Shown: one piece after another, positions 56,488 through 64,000 of the stretch
How positions within the stretch are numbered: the stretch's first letter is position 1
How the letters are laid out: the number at the start of each line of letters is the position of its first letter
Source: an uncultured Algibacter sp.
GTDB taxonomy: Bacteria > Bacteroidota > Bacteroidia > Flavobacteriales > Flavobacteriaceae
Assembly: GCF_947490405.1 (NCBI RefSeq)
Contig: NZ_CANLGU010000002.1
Span: 124,001 to 188,000 of the forward strand
Direction: 5' to 3'
DNA length: 64,000 nucleotides
The notes under the pieces: generated by a model
Database searches by the model: none
What the model was told of the DNA's origin: nothing
Seen by the model: the letters and a program-made list of their open reading frames with translations, nothing else
Position numbers and translations under genes: made by a program

Positions 56488-57494
56488 TGAATACCAAATT
56501 AAACAAATCCGATTTTATTATTCTAGCAGTATACTTTTTAGTATCCTTTAGTATACAAGCTATAGATTATCATGATAGAGGAGCCTTCCTTATAGAATAT
56601 TTAGTTGATTTTCCAGCACAAATTATAGCTATCTGTGGTACTATTTTTGTATTCGTATTTTGGTTAATTCCAAAATTTGTAAATAATAAAAAGAAGTATT
56701 TACGCTTTGGGGTATTTGGTATATTAACCCTTATTGCCTTTACAGCTTTTGAATATACTATTGGTTTTTGGTCTGGTAATAACGACTGGAATAAATACCC
56801 AAAAGGATTAAATTTTATAATTCGTATGATAAATCAGGGGTCTATGCAAACCGCTTTTCCGTTTGCATTATTACTAACCAAAAAATTCTACGAAGGGCAA
56901 AACCAATATTTAATAATTGAAAAACAACAAAAGGAGAACGAGCTTAAATTACTACGCTCTCAAATAGACCCGCATTTTTTATTTAATAATCTGAATACCT
57001 TAGACTCTTTAATAGATAGTAATACTGAAAAAGCTAAGGAATACATTAACCGATTGTCGTTAATATACAGATACCTTATTCAAACCAAGGATGCTGAGGT
57101 TATGGAGCTTTCCAAAGAAATAGAATTAGCCGAAAACTATATATTTTTAATAAAAACGCGTTTTGAAAACGATTACGATTTCAAAATAAATATTAAAACT
57201 CAAATTGAAGATAAATTTATTCCCACAGGAGCTTTACAAGCGCTGCTAGAAAACGTGGTAAAGCACAATAAACCCCAAAACGCAAAAGAGATTAAAGCAG
57301 AAATTATTATAGAAGATGACGTTTTAAGAGTCATTAACACCAAGTCTGACACAAAATCTAAAAACGAGTCTTTCGGAACAGGTTTAGAGAACTTAAAAAC
57401 ACGGTATCAATTACTTTCAGATAAAGAAGTTATTATTATAAATACAGATAAAGAATACCATATTTCCATTCCAATTATTAAACTTATAGAATAA
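56487..57494 (+). CDS. LytS/YehU-type sensor histidine kinase
   Basis: The 335-residue protein has four membrane helices (about residues 10-130) and a His_kinase domain with the phosphorylated His163 in LRSQIDPHFLFNNLNTLDSL and the ATP-binding N box GALQALLENVVKHNK (Asn256), followed by GTGLENLKTRYQLL. It overlaps the upstream gene (TAATG) and is followed 8 bp later by its LytTR response regulator. The short membrane domain has no recognised ligand-binding fold; the signal may come from the neighbouring membrane protein. Confidence 0.95.
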   Translation: MNTKLNKSDFIILAVYFLVSFSIQAIDYHDRGAFLIEYLVDFPAQIIAICGTIFVFVFWLIPKFVNNKKKYLRFGVFGILTLIAFTAFEYTIGFWSGNNDWNKYPKGLNFIIRMINQGSMQTAFPFALLLTKKFYEGQNQYLIIEKQQKENELKLLRSQIDPHFLFNNLNTLDSLIDSNTEKAKEYINRLSLIYRYLIQTKDAEVMELSKEIELAENYIFLIKTRFENDYDFKINIKTQIEDKFIPTGALQALLENVVKHNKPQNAKEIKAEIIIEDDVLRVINTKSDTKSKNESFGTGLENLKTRYQLLSDKEVIIINTDKEYHISIPIIKLIE

Positions 57495-57502
57495 TAGTTA
57501 AG

Positions 57503-58267
57503 ATGAAAATTTTAATTTTAGAAGACGAAATACCAGCATACAAAAAGCTTCAAACCTTTGTAAATGAATATTTTAAAATTGAAGTAGCTCACGATTGGGC
57601 GCGATCAAATAAGGATGCAAAAACGTTTCTTGAAAAGCACGAATACGATTTTATACTGTCAGATATTCAGCTTTTGGATGGCATTTCGTTTGATTTGTTT
57701 AATGATATAGACATATCAGCTCCAATCATTTTTTGCTCTGCGCATGATGAGTATCTCTTTCAAGCCTTCAACACCAACGGTATTGCATATATTTTAAAAC
57801 CATATACCAAATTAGATTTCCAAAAGGCCATAGAAAAGTATCAGGCATTATTTAATCAAGGCGATTACAGCACATTAAATAAGCAAACCATAACTGAACT
57901 AAAATCTGCTTTAAAAGAAGAGCATACTAATTATAAAAAACGCTTTGTTATCAAAAAAGCAAAAGGCATTCAGTTGCTAAATGTATCAGACATCAACCTC
58001 ATCGAAGCCTCAGGAGATTTTTGCATCGCTACAGATAATGAGGGAAAACGGCACACTATTTCGCAAAACCTAGGGTCTATTCACCAACAGTTGCACCCCA
58101 ATAAATTTTTTAAAATTAACCGTAGTGAAATTATAAACATAGACTATATCGAGAATATAGAAAGCCATTTCAAGAATAGATTACTTATTAAAATGAGCAA
58201 TATAAAAGAAAAAGTAATGACGAGTTCTTCTACAACCTCTGATTTCAGAAAGTGGTTAGAGCAATAA
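57503..58267 (+). CDS. LytTR-family response regulator
   Basis: The 254-residue protein has a receiver domain (acidic pair LEDEIPAY; phosphoacceptor Asp54 in FILSDIQLLDG; Lys in AYILKPYT) and a C-terminal LytTR DNA-binding domain from about residue 150 (RFVIKKAKGIQLLNVSDINL, FFKINRSEIINIDYIENIES). It pairs with the kinase encoded 8 bp upstream. A dispersed repeat copy follows within 10 bp of its stop, where a terminator would be expected. Confidence 0.96.
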   Translation: MKILILEDEIPAYKKLQTFVNEYFKIEVAHDWARSNKDAKTFLEKHEYDFILSDIQLLDGISFDLFNDIDISAPIIFCSAHDEYLFQAFNTNGIAYILKPYTKLDFQKAIEKYQALFNQGDYSTLNKQTITELKSALKEEHTNYKKRFVIKKAKGIQLLNVSDINLIEASGDFCIATDNEGKRHTISQNLGSIHQQLHPNKFFKINRSEIINIDYIENIESHFKNRLLIKMSNIKEKVMTSSSTTSDFRKWLEQ

Positions 58268-58275
58268 GTTTTTGA

Positions 58276-58427
58276 GCGTTACCCACAAGGGGTCGGGCTT
58301 TCCGTTATATCTTTTTAAAAACGTCATTGTGAGGGAGTAACGACCGTAACAATCTCTCAAATTAAAGTTTCCAAGAAAGTCATTTTCCTTAAGGTTTTAA
58401 AAAGGATGCCACTGCAATCCCTAACGC
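58276..58427 (+). repeat. Dispersed repeat, copy 2
   Basis: The 152-bp element starts GCGTTACCCACAAGGGGTCG and ends AAAAAGGATGCCACTGCAAT followed by CCCTAACGC. Its outer ends GCGTTA/TAACGC are inverted repeats. The core holds CGTCATTGTGAGG and a variable stretch. It fills the gap between convergent genes (response regulator and lepA), and may work as their transcription end. Confidence 0.82.
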
Positions 58428-58449
58428 GACCATCTGCCAAAGCCGATGT

Positions 58450-60246
58450 TTAATCATTCAACTTCAACACCGCCATAAACGCCTGTTGCGGAATCTCTAC
58501 ATTACCTACTTGACGCATACGTTTTTTACCTTTTTTCTGTTTTTCCAGAAGTTTACGTTTACGAGAAATATCACCACCGTAACATTTTGCAGTTACATCT
58601 TTACGTAAAGCTTTTACAGTTTCTCTAGATATAATTTTGGCACCAATGGCTGCCTGTATTGGAATATCAAATTGTTGACGCGGTATAAGTTCCTTAAGCT
58701 TTTCACACATTTTCTTACCAATATTATGCGCATTATCGGCATGTATTAAAGCAGAAAGCGCATCAACGGGTTGTGCATTTAATAACACATCTAAACGCAC
58801 TAATTTTGATGTTTTCATACCTATTGGATGATAATCAAAAGACGCATAACCTTTTGAAACTGTTTTTAATCTATCGTAAAAATCGAAAACAATTTCAGCT
58901 AATGGCATTTCAAAAATCAACTCAACACGTTCTGGTGTTAAATACGTTTGGTTAATAATCATACCACGCTTTTCAATACACAACGACATCACATTACCAA
59001 CAAAATCAGATTTTGTAATGATGGTGGCTTTAATATATGGCTCTTCAACGCGATTCACTGAAGAAGGTTCTGGTAAATCAGAAGGGTTATTTACAATAAA
59101 TGCTTCGTCAGGATTTTTATTTGTGTAAGCATGGTATGATACGTTGGGAACCGTCGTAATCACAGTCATATCAAATTCACGTTCTAAGCGCTCTTGAATA
59201 ATTTCCATGTGTAACATACCTAAAAAACCACAACGGAAACCAAAACCTAAAGCCGCAGAACTTTCTGGAGCAAATACTAAAGAGGCATCGTTTAATTGTA
59301 GTTTCTCCATAGAATTACGAAGTTCCTCGTAATCTTCAGTATCCACAGGATAAATACCAGCAAAAACCATCGGTTTTACATCTTCAAACCCTTCAACAAT
59401 GTTGGTAGTTGGTTTTGCAAAGTCTGTAATGGTATCTCCTACTTTTACTTCCTTTGCTGTTTTTATACCAGTAATAAGGTACCCAACATCACCAGTTTTT
59501 ACACTCTGTTTTGCAACTTGATTAAGTTTTAAAGTACCAACTTCATCAGCGTAATAATCTTTATCTGTTGCAACAAATTTTATGTGTTGTCCTTTTTTAA
59601 TTTCACCGTTAAATACTCTAAAATAGGTTTCAATACCTCTAAACGTATTGTAAACAGAATCAAAAATCAAAGCTTGAAGCGGTGCCTCCGGATCGCCTTT
59701 CGGGGCAGGAACACGGTCTATAATAGCTTCTAAAATCTTATCTACACCAAAGCCTGTTTTCCCGCTGGCGTGAATTACTTCCTCAGGGTCGCAACCTAAT
59801 AAATCAACGATATCATCCGTAACTTCTTCTGGATTTGCACTAGGTAAATCAACCTTGTTTAAAACTGGGATAATTTCCAAGTCATTTTCTAAGGCTAAGT
59901 ATAAATTAGAAATGGTTTGTGCTTGAATACTCTGTGCAGCATCAACAATTAAAAGCGCACCTTCGCATGCTGCGATAGATCGTGATACTTCGTATGAGAA
60001 ATCAACGTGACCAGGCGTGTCAATTAAATTTAAAATATACTTTTCGCCATTAAGTTCATAGTCCATTTGTATGGCGTGCGATTTTATGGTAATACCGCGC
60101 TCGCGCTCTAAATCCATACTATCTAATAATTGAGCTTGCTGTTCCCTTGCCGTTACAGATCCTGTATAATCCAATAAACGATCGGCAAGCGTACTCTTAC
60201 CATGATCAATATGCGCAATAATGCAAAAATTTCTGATGTTCTTCAT
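58450..60246 (-). CDS. lepA: Elongation factor 4 (ribosome back-translocase)
   Basis: LepA/EF4 is a translational GTPase acting on stalled or mistranslocated ribosomes. The ATG at 60246 gives 598 residues, the normal length; a TTG two codons earlier is rejected. GTPase motifs are [23 protein letters not shown] and NKVDLP. The C-terminus has the LepA-specific segment [20 protein letters not shown]. It is a single gene, convergent with the response regulator gene. Confidence 0.98.
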   Translation of the reverse strand: MKNIRNFCIIAHIDHGKSTLADRLLDYTGSVTAREQQAQLLDSMDLERERGITIKSHAIQMDYELNGEKYILNLIDTPGHVDFSYEVSRSIAACEGALLIVDAAQSIQAQTISNLYLALENDLEIIPVLNKVDLPSANPEEVTDDIVDLLGCDPEEVIHASGKTGFGVDKILEAIIDRVPAPKGDPEAPLQALIFDSVYNTFRGIETYFRVFNGEIKKGQHIKFVATDKDYYADEVGTLKLNQVAKQSVKTGDVGYLITGIKTAKEVKVGDTITDFAKPTTNIVEGFEDVKPMVFAGIYPVDTEDYEELRNSMEKLQLNDASLVFAPESSAALGFGFRCGFLGMLHMEIIQERLEREFDMTVITTVPNVSYHAYTNKNPDEAFIVNNPSDLPEPSSVNRVEEPYIKATIITKSDFVGNVMSLCIEKRGMIINQTYLTPERVELIFEMPLAEIVFDFYDRLKTVSKGYASFDYHPIGMKTSKLVRLDVLLNAQPVDALSALIHADNAHNIGKKMCEKLKELIPRQQFDIPIQAAIGAKIISRETVKALRKDVTAKCYGGDISRKRKLLEKQKKGKKRMRQVGNVEIPQQAFMAVLKLND

Positions 60247-60375
60247 AGTCAATAATCGTCATAAAAAAAGACCTCGCAAAGATATAGGTTTTTAGTGGAG
60301 TTTTATGTGTTACAAGCCTCTGGTTTTTAAATCCCAATAAGTGTTTAGTATTTTAGCAAAAACTCAGTTGTAAAA

Positions 60376-60759
60376 ATGATTAAAAACAAAGAAGATTTTA
60401 TCACTAAAACGCACATGATTATCTCTGTTTTAATTGTTGTACCAATAGCTTTTATCTATGGATTTAATCCAGATACTCAATTCAATATTCATTTAAATAC
60501 CATAGATGAACATAATGCTTTCAAAGCCATAATGGGCTTATATCTGGGCTTTTCAATACTTTGGGTTTTAGGAATTTTTCAAAAGAAATATTTAAAACTC
60601 GCTTTAGTAAGCAACATGATTTTTATGCTCGGATTAGGTTTTGGGAGATTGTTAAGTTTAGCCTTAGATGGCACCCCAACATTTGCCTATGTATTTGGAA
60701 CTTTTGGAGAATTAGTTTTAGGATTTTATGGCGCTTGGGTGTTAAAAACCCGCTATTAA
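60376..60759 (+). CDS. DUF4345-like membrane protein
   Basis: The 127-residue protein has four membrane helices. The segment HNAFKAIMGLYLGFSILWVL and the later MLGLGFGRLLSLALDGTP fit DUF4345, a family of small inner-membrane proteins without known function. It is divergent from lepA and its last 18 bp overlap the end of the convergent small membrane gene at 60742-60960. Confidence 0.8.
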   Translation: MIKNKEDFITKTHMIISVLIVVPIAFIYGFNPDTQFNIHLNTIDEHNAFKAIMGLYLGFSILWVLGIFQKKYLKLALVSNMIFMLGLGFGRLLSLALDGTPTFAYVFGTFGELVLGFYGAWVLKTRY

Positions 60760-60960
60760 AGCACCACAAATACCCAAGCTAATAATTAGATATACTACAG
60801 CTAGAATAAATAAAACCTTAGCAGCTTTTTTGTTTTTTTTAAGTAGAAACGCTCCTATTATGGCTAATAAAATTGCAGGCCCAAACATAATGGCAACAAT
60901 CATTAAGAGTAAACCATCAAAATTCATATTCGGACCTAAAAGTAATACCATATTTATCAT
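60742..60960 (-). CDS. Small two-helix membrane protein
   Basis: The 72-residue protein has two membrane helices (about residues 14-40 and 49-70) joined by a basic turn (LKKNKKAAKVLF), ending LGICGALIAGF. It is clearly related to the 68-residue protein encoded just upstream (shared KKA, VY, I-x-LGICG), so the two arose by duplication. It starts 1 bp after that gene's stop. I know no function; the radical SAM operon context suggests an accessory membrane role. Confidence 0.75.
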   Translation of the reverse strand: MINMVLLLGPNMNFDGLLLMIVAIMFGPAILLAIIGAFLLKKNKKAAKVLFILAVVYLIISLGICGALIAGF

Positions 60961-60961
60961 T

Positions 60962-61168
60962 TTAAATCAGCATTGAGCCGCAAATGCCTAAACCAATAAT
61001 AGCATAAACTGCGGTTATAATTAGTAGAATATTTGAAGCTTTTTTATGTTTTCGTCTTATTGCAATACCAATAATTAAAAGTATTAGTGGCACACCAAAT
61101 GCTAAAAAAAACAATAAAATAATATACCAACCTAAAGCAGAACTCTCTAATAGCATGTTATGTATCAT
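60962..61168 (-). CDS. Small two-helix membrane protein coupled to radical SAM gene
   Basis: The 68-residue protein has two membrane helices (about 13-36 and 45-67) around the basic turn IRRKHKKASNILL, ending LGICGSMLI. Its ATG overlaps the TGA of the radical SAM gene (ATGA), which means tight translational coupling. Together with its paralogue it may form a small membrane anchor or partner for the enzyme; this is inferred only from gene order. Confidence 0.75.
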   Translation of the reverse strand: MIHNMLLESSALGWYIILLFFLAFGVPLILLIIGIAIRRKHKKASNILLIITAVYAIIGLGICGSMLI

Positions 61169-62556
61169 ATGTTATTTCTTAACGCTTCCAACCGCTGCTT
61201 CTTATCATCCCGATAAAACAAATTCATAGTTTCAAACGGAATAATTTTATTGTCTTTATCCACAATATGCACACACGATTTTTTTATGGCGCGCACATCA
61301 AAGTTGTAAGCATCAATAAATTGCATGATAATAATACGAAATAAATTGTCGTAACCTAAGTTTGGCGCATCAATATTTGGCAAGCAACACATAATGCTTT
61401 TTAGGTTTTCTTCGGCAACTTCCACGGAATTTCCTGTGCTAAACAGTTCAATCATTTTTCCATGTAGCTGTTCGTCTTGCTCATAAATAATGGTGTTTTT
61501 GCTGTTATCCAACAAATCATTGGGGTTAATATATCGCGTTAATGGAAACACCTCTTCGTCCAATTTCAACGCATAACCCATTACCAAAGCATCCGGATTA
61601 CAAGGTACGGGCAACAAATCGTCTGAAGTAAAAATATCGGTTTGTTCCATAATTTTGCGGCGAACTTCGGTAAGCGTCATTCTGTCCGTCTCAGGATTAA
61701 AATGCTCTAAGCGTCCCGCAATTTGCGTAGGCTGTAGCGTTACACCACGCACACACTTTTGTTGCAATGCGTAATTAATAATTTTTCCAATTTCATGGTC
61801 GTTTAAGCCTTTTTGGAGCGTAACAACCAAAGTTGTAGAGAGGTTTACAGCATTTAAATTCGCAATAGCCTGTTCCCTAATATGGTTTAAATCAGCACCA
61901 CGCAATTCTTGCAACACGCTGTTTTCAAACGAGTCAAACTGTAAATAAATTTCAAAATCTGGTGCGTAAGTTTTAAGGCGTTTGGCAAAAGCAATATCCT
62001 TCGCAATTTTAATGCCGTTGGTATTCAACATTAAATGCCTAATAGGTAGCGATTTCGCATAATCCATAATCTCCCAAAACTGTGGATGAATCGTTGGTTC
62101 TCCGCCCGAAATTTGCACCACATCAGGCTCCTTTTCATTCCTAACAATAGTATCAAGCATTGCTTTCACCTCGTCTAAAGTGCGATGTCTCCCGTATGTT
62201 GGCGATGACCCCGCATAACACGTGGGGCAGGTTAAATTACAGCGGTCAGTAACCTCCACAACCGTAAGGCACGAATGCTGCTCATGATCTGGACACAACC
62301 CACAATCATATGGGCAGCCGTAATGCGTTTTCGTATTAAAAGCATACGGCGTTTCACTTGGCTTGTTGTAATTTCTAATGCTTTTGTAGTAGGCAATATC
62401 GTCGGCAATCAACACTTTAGAATTCCCGTGCTCATTACAGCGTTTTAGCATATACACATTACCGTTTTCAAATACAATTTTTGCATCCACGCGCTTTAAA
62501 CACTCAGGACATAAACTTAAAGTAAAATCGTAATAGGTGTATTTTCTTGTTGGCAT
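61165..62556 (-). CDS. Radical SAM enzyme with extra N-terminal cysteine motifs (Tes/MJ0619-like layout)
   Basis: The 463-residue protein has the radical SAM cluster motif CNLTCPTC (Cys106, 110, 113), the SAM-binding ISGGEPTIHPQF and LMLNTNGIKIA. Before it are CPEC (16, 19), Cys40 in KRCNEHG, and a cluster at CPYDCGLC (81, 85, 88) with Cys96. This plan of N-terminal C-x-x-C plus C-x-x-HG before the radical SAM core recalls archaeal tetraether-lipid synthase (Tes/MJ0619) relatives. A lipid substrate would fit the Lgt-like gene upstream and the two small membrane proteins downstream. The exact reaction is not known. Confidence 0.82.
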   Translation of the reverse strand: MPTRKYTYYDFTLSLCPECLKRVDAKIVFENGNVYMLKRCNEHGNSKVLIADDIAYYKSIRNYNKPSETPYAFNTKTHYGCPYDCGLCPDHEQHSCLTVVEVTDRCNLTCPTCYAGSSPTYGRHRTLDEVKAMLDTIVRNEKEPDVVQISGGEPTIHPQFWEIMDYAKSLPIRHLMLNTNGIKIAKDIAFAKRLKTYAPDFEIYLQFDSFENSVLQELRGADLNHIREQAIANLNAVNLSTTLVVTLQKGLNDHEIGKIINYALQQKCVRGVTLQPTQIAGRLEHFNPETDRMTLTEVRRKIMEQTDIFTSDDLLPVPCNPDALVMGYALKLDEEVFPLTRYINPNDLLDNSKNTIIYEQDEQLHGKMIELFSTGNSVEVAEENLKSIMCCLPNIDAPNLGYDNLFRIIIMQFIDAYNFDVRAIKKSCVHIVDKDNKIIPFETMNLFYRDDKKQRLEALRNNI

Positions 62557-62574
62557 AGTTTTATTTTTATTTGG

Positions 62575-62768
62575 GCGTTACCTTCGCTCATACCTACAAG
62601 GTTTTTTAATGAAACCTTGTAGGATCGCTTCGGTCGGGCTTTCCGCTATATCTTTTTAAGGCGTCATTGCGAGGCGTTTACGCGGTGGCAATCTTTTTAA
62701 ATAATTAGTCTAAAATCAAAATTAGGTTTTAATAGCCTTAAAAAGGATGCCGCTGCAATCCCTAACGC
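62575..62768 (+). repeat. Dispersed repeat, copy 3 (with extra hairpin)
   Basis: The 194-bp element has the same ends as the other copies (GCGTTACC at the left; AAAAAGGATGCCGCTGCAAT then CCCTAACGC at the right) and the core GCGTCATTGCGAGGCG. In place of the short left loop it carries an additional perfect hairpin, CCTACAAGGTTT (62593-62604) with AAACCTTGTAGG (62612-62623), so the copy is about 42 bp longer. It lies just upstream of the radical SAM gene. Confidence 0.82.
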
Positions 62769-62824
62769 GGGCTTCTTTGCTATCTATGTTTCTCAAGAGG
62801 GTTTTTATATTTATTTTGGATGAG

Positions 62825-62961
62825 TTCGTTTACCGTGTTTGTATATGGTTTGTTGCGTAGTTTAAGCACTAAATTTAGCAAATAAAAACCGAATAGAAAA
62901 TCCGCGAGGATTTTCGTAAGTAGGCTAGAACTAGCAATAAATTATATACGGTGTTAGCAAC
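62825..62961 (+). repeat. Left end of cassette-like unit 2
   Basis: About 90% identical to 35090-35228, including the perfect AAAATCC/GGATTTT hairpin (62897-62914) and a 47-bp identical core (62888-62934). The outer edge TTCGTTTACCG (62825-62835) is the exact inverse of 63789-63799. The inner edge TTAGCAAC (62954-62961) is the inverse of GTTGCTAA at 63741-63748. Both edges differ from unit 1 and do so on both sides at once. Confidence 0.85.
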
Positions 62962-62967
62962 TGGGCT

Positions 62968-63711
62968 TTATATATTTATCTGTTTTTCAAATTCAGTTTT
63001 ATATTCCAAATATTCCTTTTCTGTTGCGATTTCAATTCCTCTTTTAGCAAATTCAGTCGCTTTTGAATTGTCGCCATATTTACTCCAATATTTAAAAAGA
63101 AAATACACAACTCCAATCTCAAATTTTCCAGAAATTCGTTTTGTATAAAAGTCAGGAAAATTCATATATTTTTTAGTGTCTACATTTCGGACATATTCTT
63201 GGTGGTTCTTAAATTCGTTGAAAAAATCCATTCCACAAGACTCAAATAGTTTCCAAATATCATTTACAGTTTCGATGTTTTTTTCAGGCTTTTCATTAAA
63301 AATCCAAAACCAAACATTCATATTATTATCCAAAATTTTATGAGGTGATAAACGACGAATAAATTCCGAATTTTCTTGTTTTACAAATCTTGGCTTGATT
63401 TCAGTTTCTTCGTTAGGATATTTAATTCCCTTGAACTTAATCATTAAATCAACTTGAATTGCTCCACCAACTTTATAAGTCCAAAAGTTTACACATTCAA
63501 TATAATCCTCTTGTTCTCTGTAATAATTAAAGTCCCGACCTTTAAATCCGATTTCTTTTATTTTCGAAGCAAAATGGTCATTTACATAAACTTTAAAATC
63601 TTTACTCGTTATTGGCTGTTTTCCTTTGTAAATGCTTTTCGGAAGTTCCGACATTCCTAGTCCAATTGGATATTTGGTTGATGCTCTATTTTTAAATAAA
63701 TTCCTAAACAT
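62968..63711 (-). CDS. DUF4304-like protein of unknown function (cassette cargo)
   Basis: The 247-residue protein has no signal peptide or membrane helix. The segment SKIKEIGFKGRDFNYYREQE followed by YIECVNFWTYKVGGAIQVDL resembles the DUF4304 pattern (helix, GFK, then strand pairs with VNF), which is common in bacterial accessory regions. A C-terminal helical part (VVYFLFKYWSKYGDNSKATE) follows. It is the only gene in unit 2 and is read opposite to the cargo of unit 1 relative to the unit ends. Immunity or defence roles are possible for such proteins but cannot be shown here. Confidence 0.65.
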   Translation of the reverse strand: MFRNLFKNRASTKYPIGLGMSELPKSIYKGKQPITSKDFKVYVNDHFASKIKEIGFKGRDFNYYREQEDYIECVNFWTYKVGGAIQVDLMIKFKGIKYPNEETEIKPRFVKQENSEFIRRLSPHKILDNNMNVWFWIFNEKPEKNIETVNDIWKLFESCGMDFFNEFKNHQEYVRNVDTKKYMNFPDFYTKRISGKFEIGVVYFLFKYWSKYGDNSKATEFAKRGIEIATEKEYLEYKTEFEKQINI

Positions 63712-63740
63712 TTTATTATTCTCGATGTTCGTTTTGCCTT

Positions 63741-63828
63741 GTTGCTAATGGCTTAAGGATATGCGTCGTTTTAATGACTTATATCCGACGGTAAACGAAG
63801 TTATCATTTTTTCTGACAAAGTCAAGGT
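63741..63828 (+). repeat. Right end of cassette-like unit 2
   Basis: The element starts GTTGCTAATG, holds a nested hairpin (GGATAT with ATATCC, inside it GTC/GAC), then CGGTAAACGAA (63789-63799), and ends CTGACAAAGTCAAGGT. The last part matches unit 1 in sequence; the hairpin matches in shape but not in sequence. It ends 20 bp after the stop of the Lgt-like gene. Confidence 0.8.
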
Positions 63829-63848
63829 ACAATCACATCATACTACAT

Positions 63849-64000
63849 TCAATTTTTAATTACTTTAACTATTGTGTTCCCGTAGTAAAGTAAACAAACC
63901 ACACATAAAATTTGAATCGTACTCAATCCAAACACAAAAAACACATTCGGTTTTAAAAATTCAATCCAAAATCGAAACGCAAAGTATAAAATCATAAACC
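63849..64000 (-). CDS. Lgt-like (prolipoprotein diacylglyceryl transferase family) protein, 3' end only
   Basis: Only the last 50 residues are in the window, read on the minus strand to the TGA at 63849: MILYFAFRFWIEFLKPNVFF, then GLSTIQILCVVCLLYYGNTI. The FAFRFWIEFLKP segment followed by a final membrane helix matches the C-terminal end of Lgt-family proteins, which move diacylglycerol to lipoproteins. It is on the same strand as the radical SAM gene, with the cassette unit and a dispersed repeat between them; the two genes may once have been direct neighbours. Confidence 0.6.
   Translation of the reverse strand, partial: FMILYFAFRFWIEFLKPNVFFVFGLSTIQILCVVCLLYYGNTIVKVIKN

Noticed and set aside
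62575-62768. Dispersed repeat as a possible tRNA or structured ncRNA gene
   Set aside because: No anticodon or T arm can be drawn, the middle is not conserved among copies, and only the ends are shared. An element-type repeat explains it better.
63849-64000. Alternative reading of the last 150 bp as non-coding spacer
   Set aside because: One minus-strand frame is open to the window edge and matches the end of Lgt-family membrane proteins (FAFRFWIEFLKP followed by a final helix), so I kept it as a partial gene with moderate confidence.

Overview
The window is AT-rich and looks like the chromosome of a Flavobacteriaceae-type Bacteroidete. The signs are a SusC/SusD pair, lipoproteins with short lipoboxes, C-terminal type IX secretion (T9SS) sorting domains of both type A and type B, TAnnTTTG-like promoter boxes, little Shine-Dalgarno sequence and typical Bacteroidetes versions of LepA, RNase R and RnpA. 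I found no rRNA, tRNA, CRISPR array, phage genes or transposase.

Layout. 1-8621 (minus) is the edge of a polysaccharide utilisation locus: a one-piece propeller/Y_Y_Y/LuxR regulator, SusC, SusD and a truncated PKD-type surface lipoprotein. 8793-9844 holds a GIN-domain protein and a YbjQ protein. 9978-14384 (plus) holds a SulP transporter, an AraC regulator and a three-gene operon (two small membrane proteins and an NmrA-like reductase) preceded by tandem AraC-type sites. RNase R follows, with a small palindromic repeat embedded in its reading frame. 16956-24907 is a tandem array of three large secreted proteins, each made of 14 blade-like repeats plus a T9SS tail. Then come rpiB, a zinc-type CDF transporter, an ElaA acetyltransferase, and a minus-strand group rnpA, S41 protease, OmpA protein and LRR/T9SS-B protein. 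32035-35078 is a GCS2-CBS/AstE pair. 36922-43656 holds M1 and S8 lipoprotein peptidases, an MBL-fold hydrolase and a cation/proton antiporter. 43765-52839 is a glycogen/alpha-glucan cluster whose gene set (GlgM-type GlgA, GlgC, GlgE, GlgB, plus a GH31 enzyme) matches the maltose-1-phosphate (GlgE) pathway. 53553-58267 is an operon of outer-membrane receptor, HExxH membrane protein, LytS-type kinase and LytTR regulator. The right end has lepA, a DUF4345 protein, a radical SAM enzyme with two tiny membrane proteins, a DUF4304-like gene and the 3' end of an Lgt-like gene.

The most unusual feature is a pair of cassette-like insertions, 35090-36856 and 62825-63828. They carry unrelated cargo but share the same left end (about 140 bp) and the same style of right end. 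In each unit the two ends carry matching outer and inner inverted repeats, and the repeat sequence changes in step on both sides (TTCGTTTAAC in one, TTCGTTTACCG in the other; TTGGCAAAC in one, TTAGCAAC in the other). One unit carries a probable toxin-antitoxin-SecB-like chaperone (TAC) operon with its own promoter and flanking operator halves; the other carries one DUF4304-like gene. No recombinase is visible in the window.

A second dispersed repeat of 150-194 bp with GCGTTA-type ends occurs three times (26881, 58276, 62575). All assignments come from reading the sequence; no database search was run.
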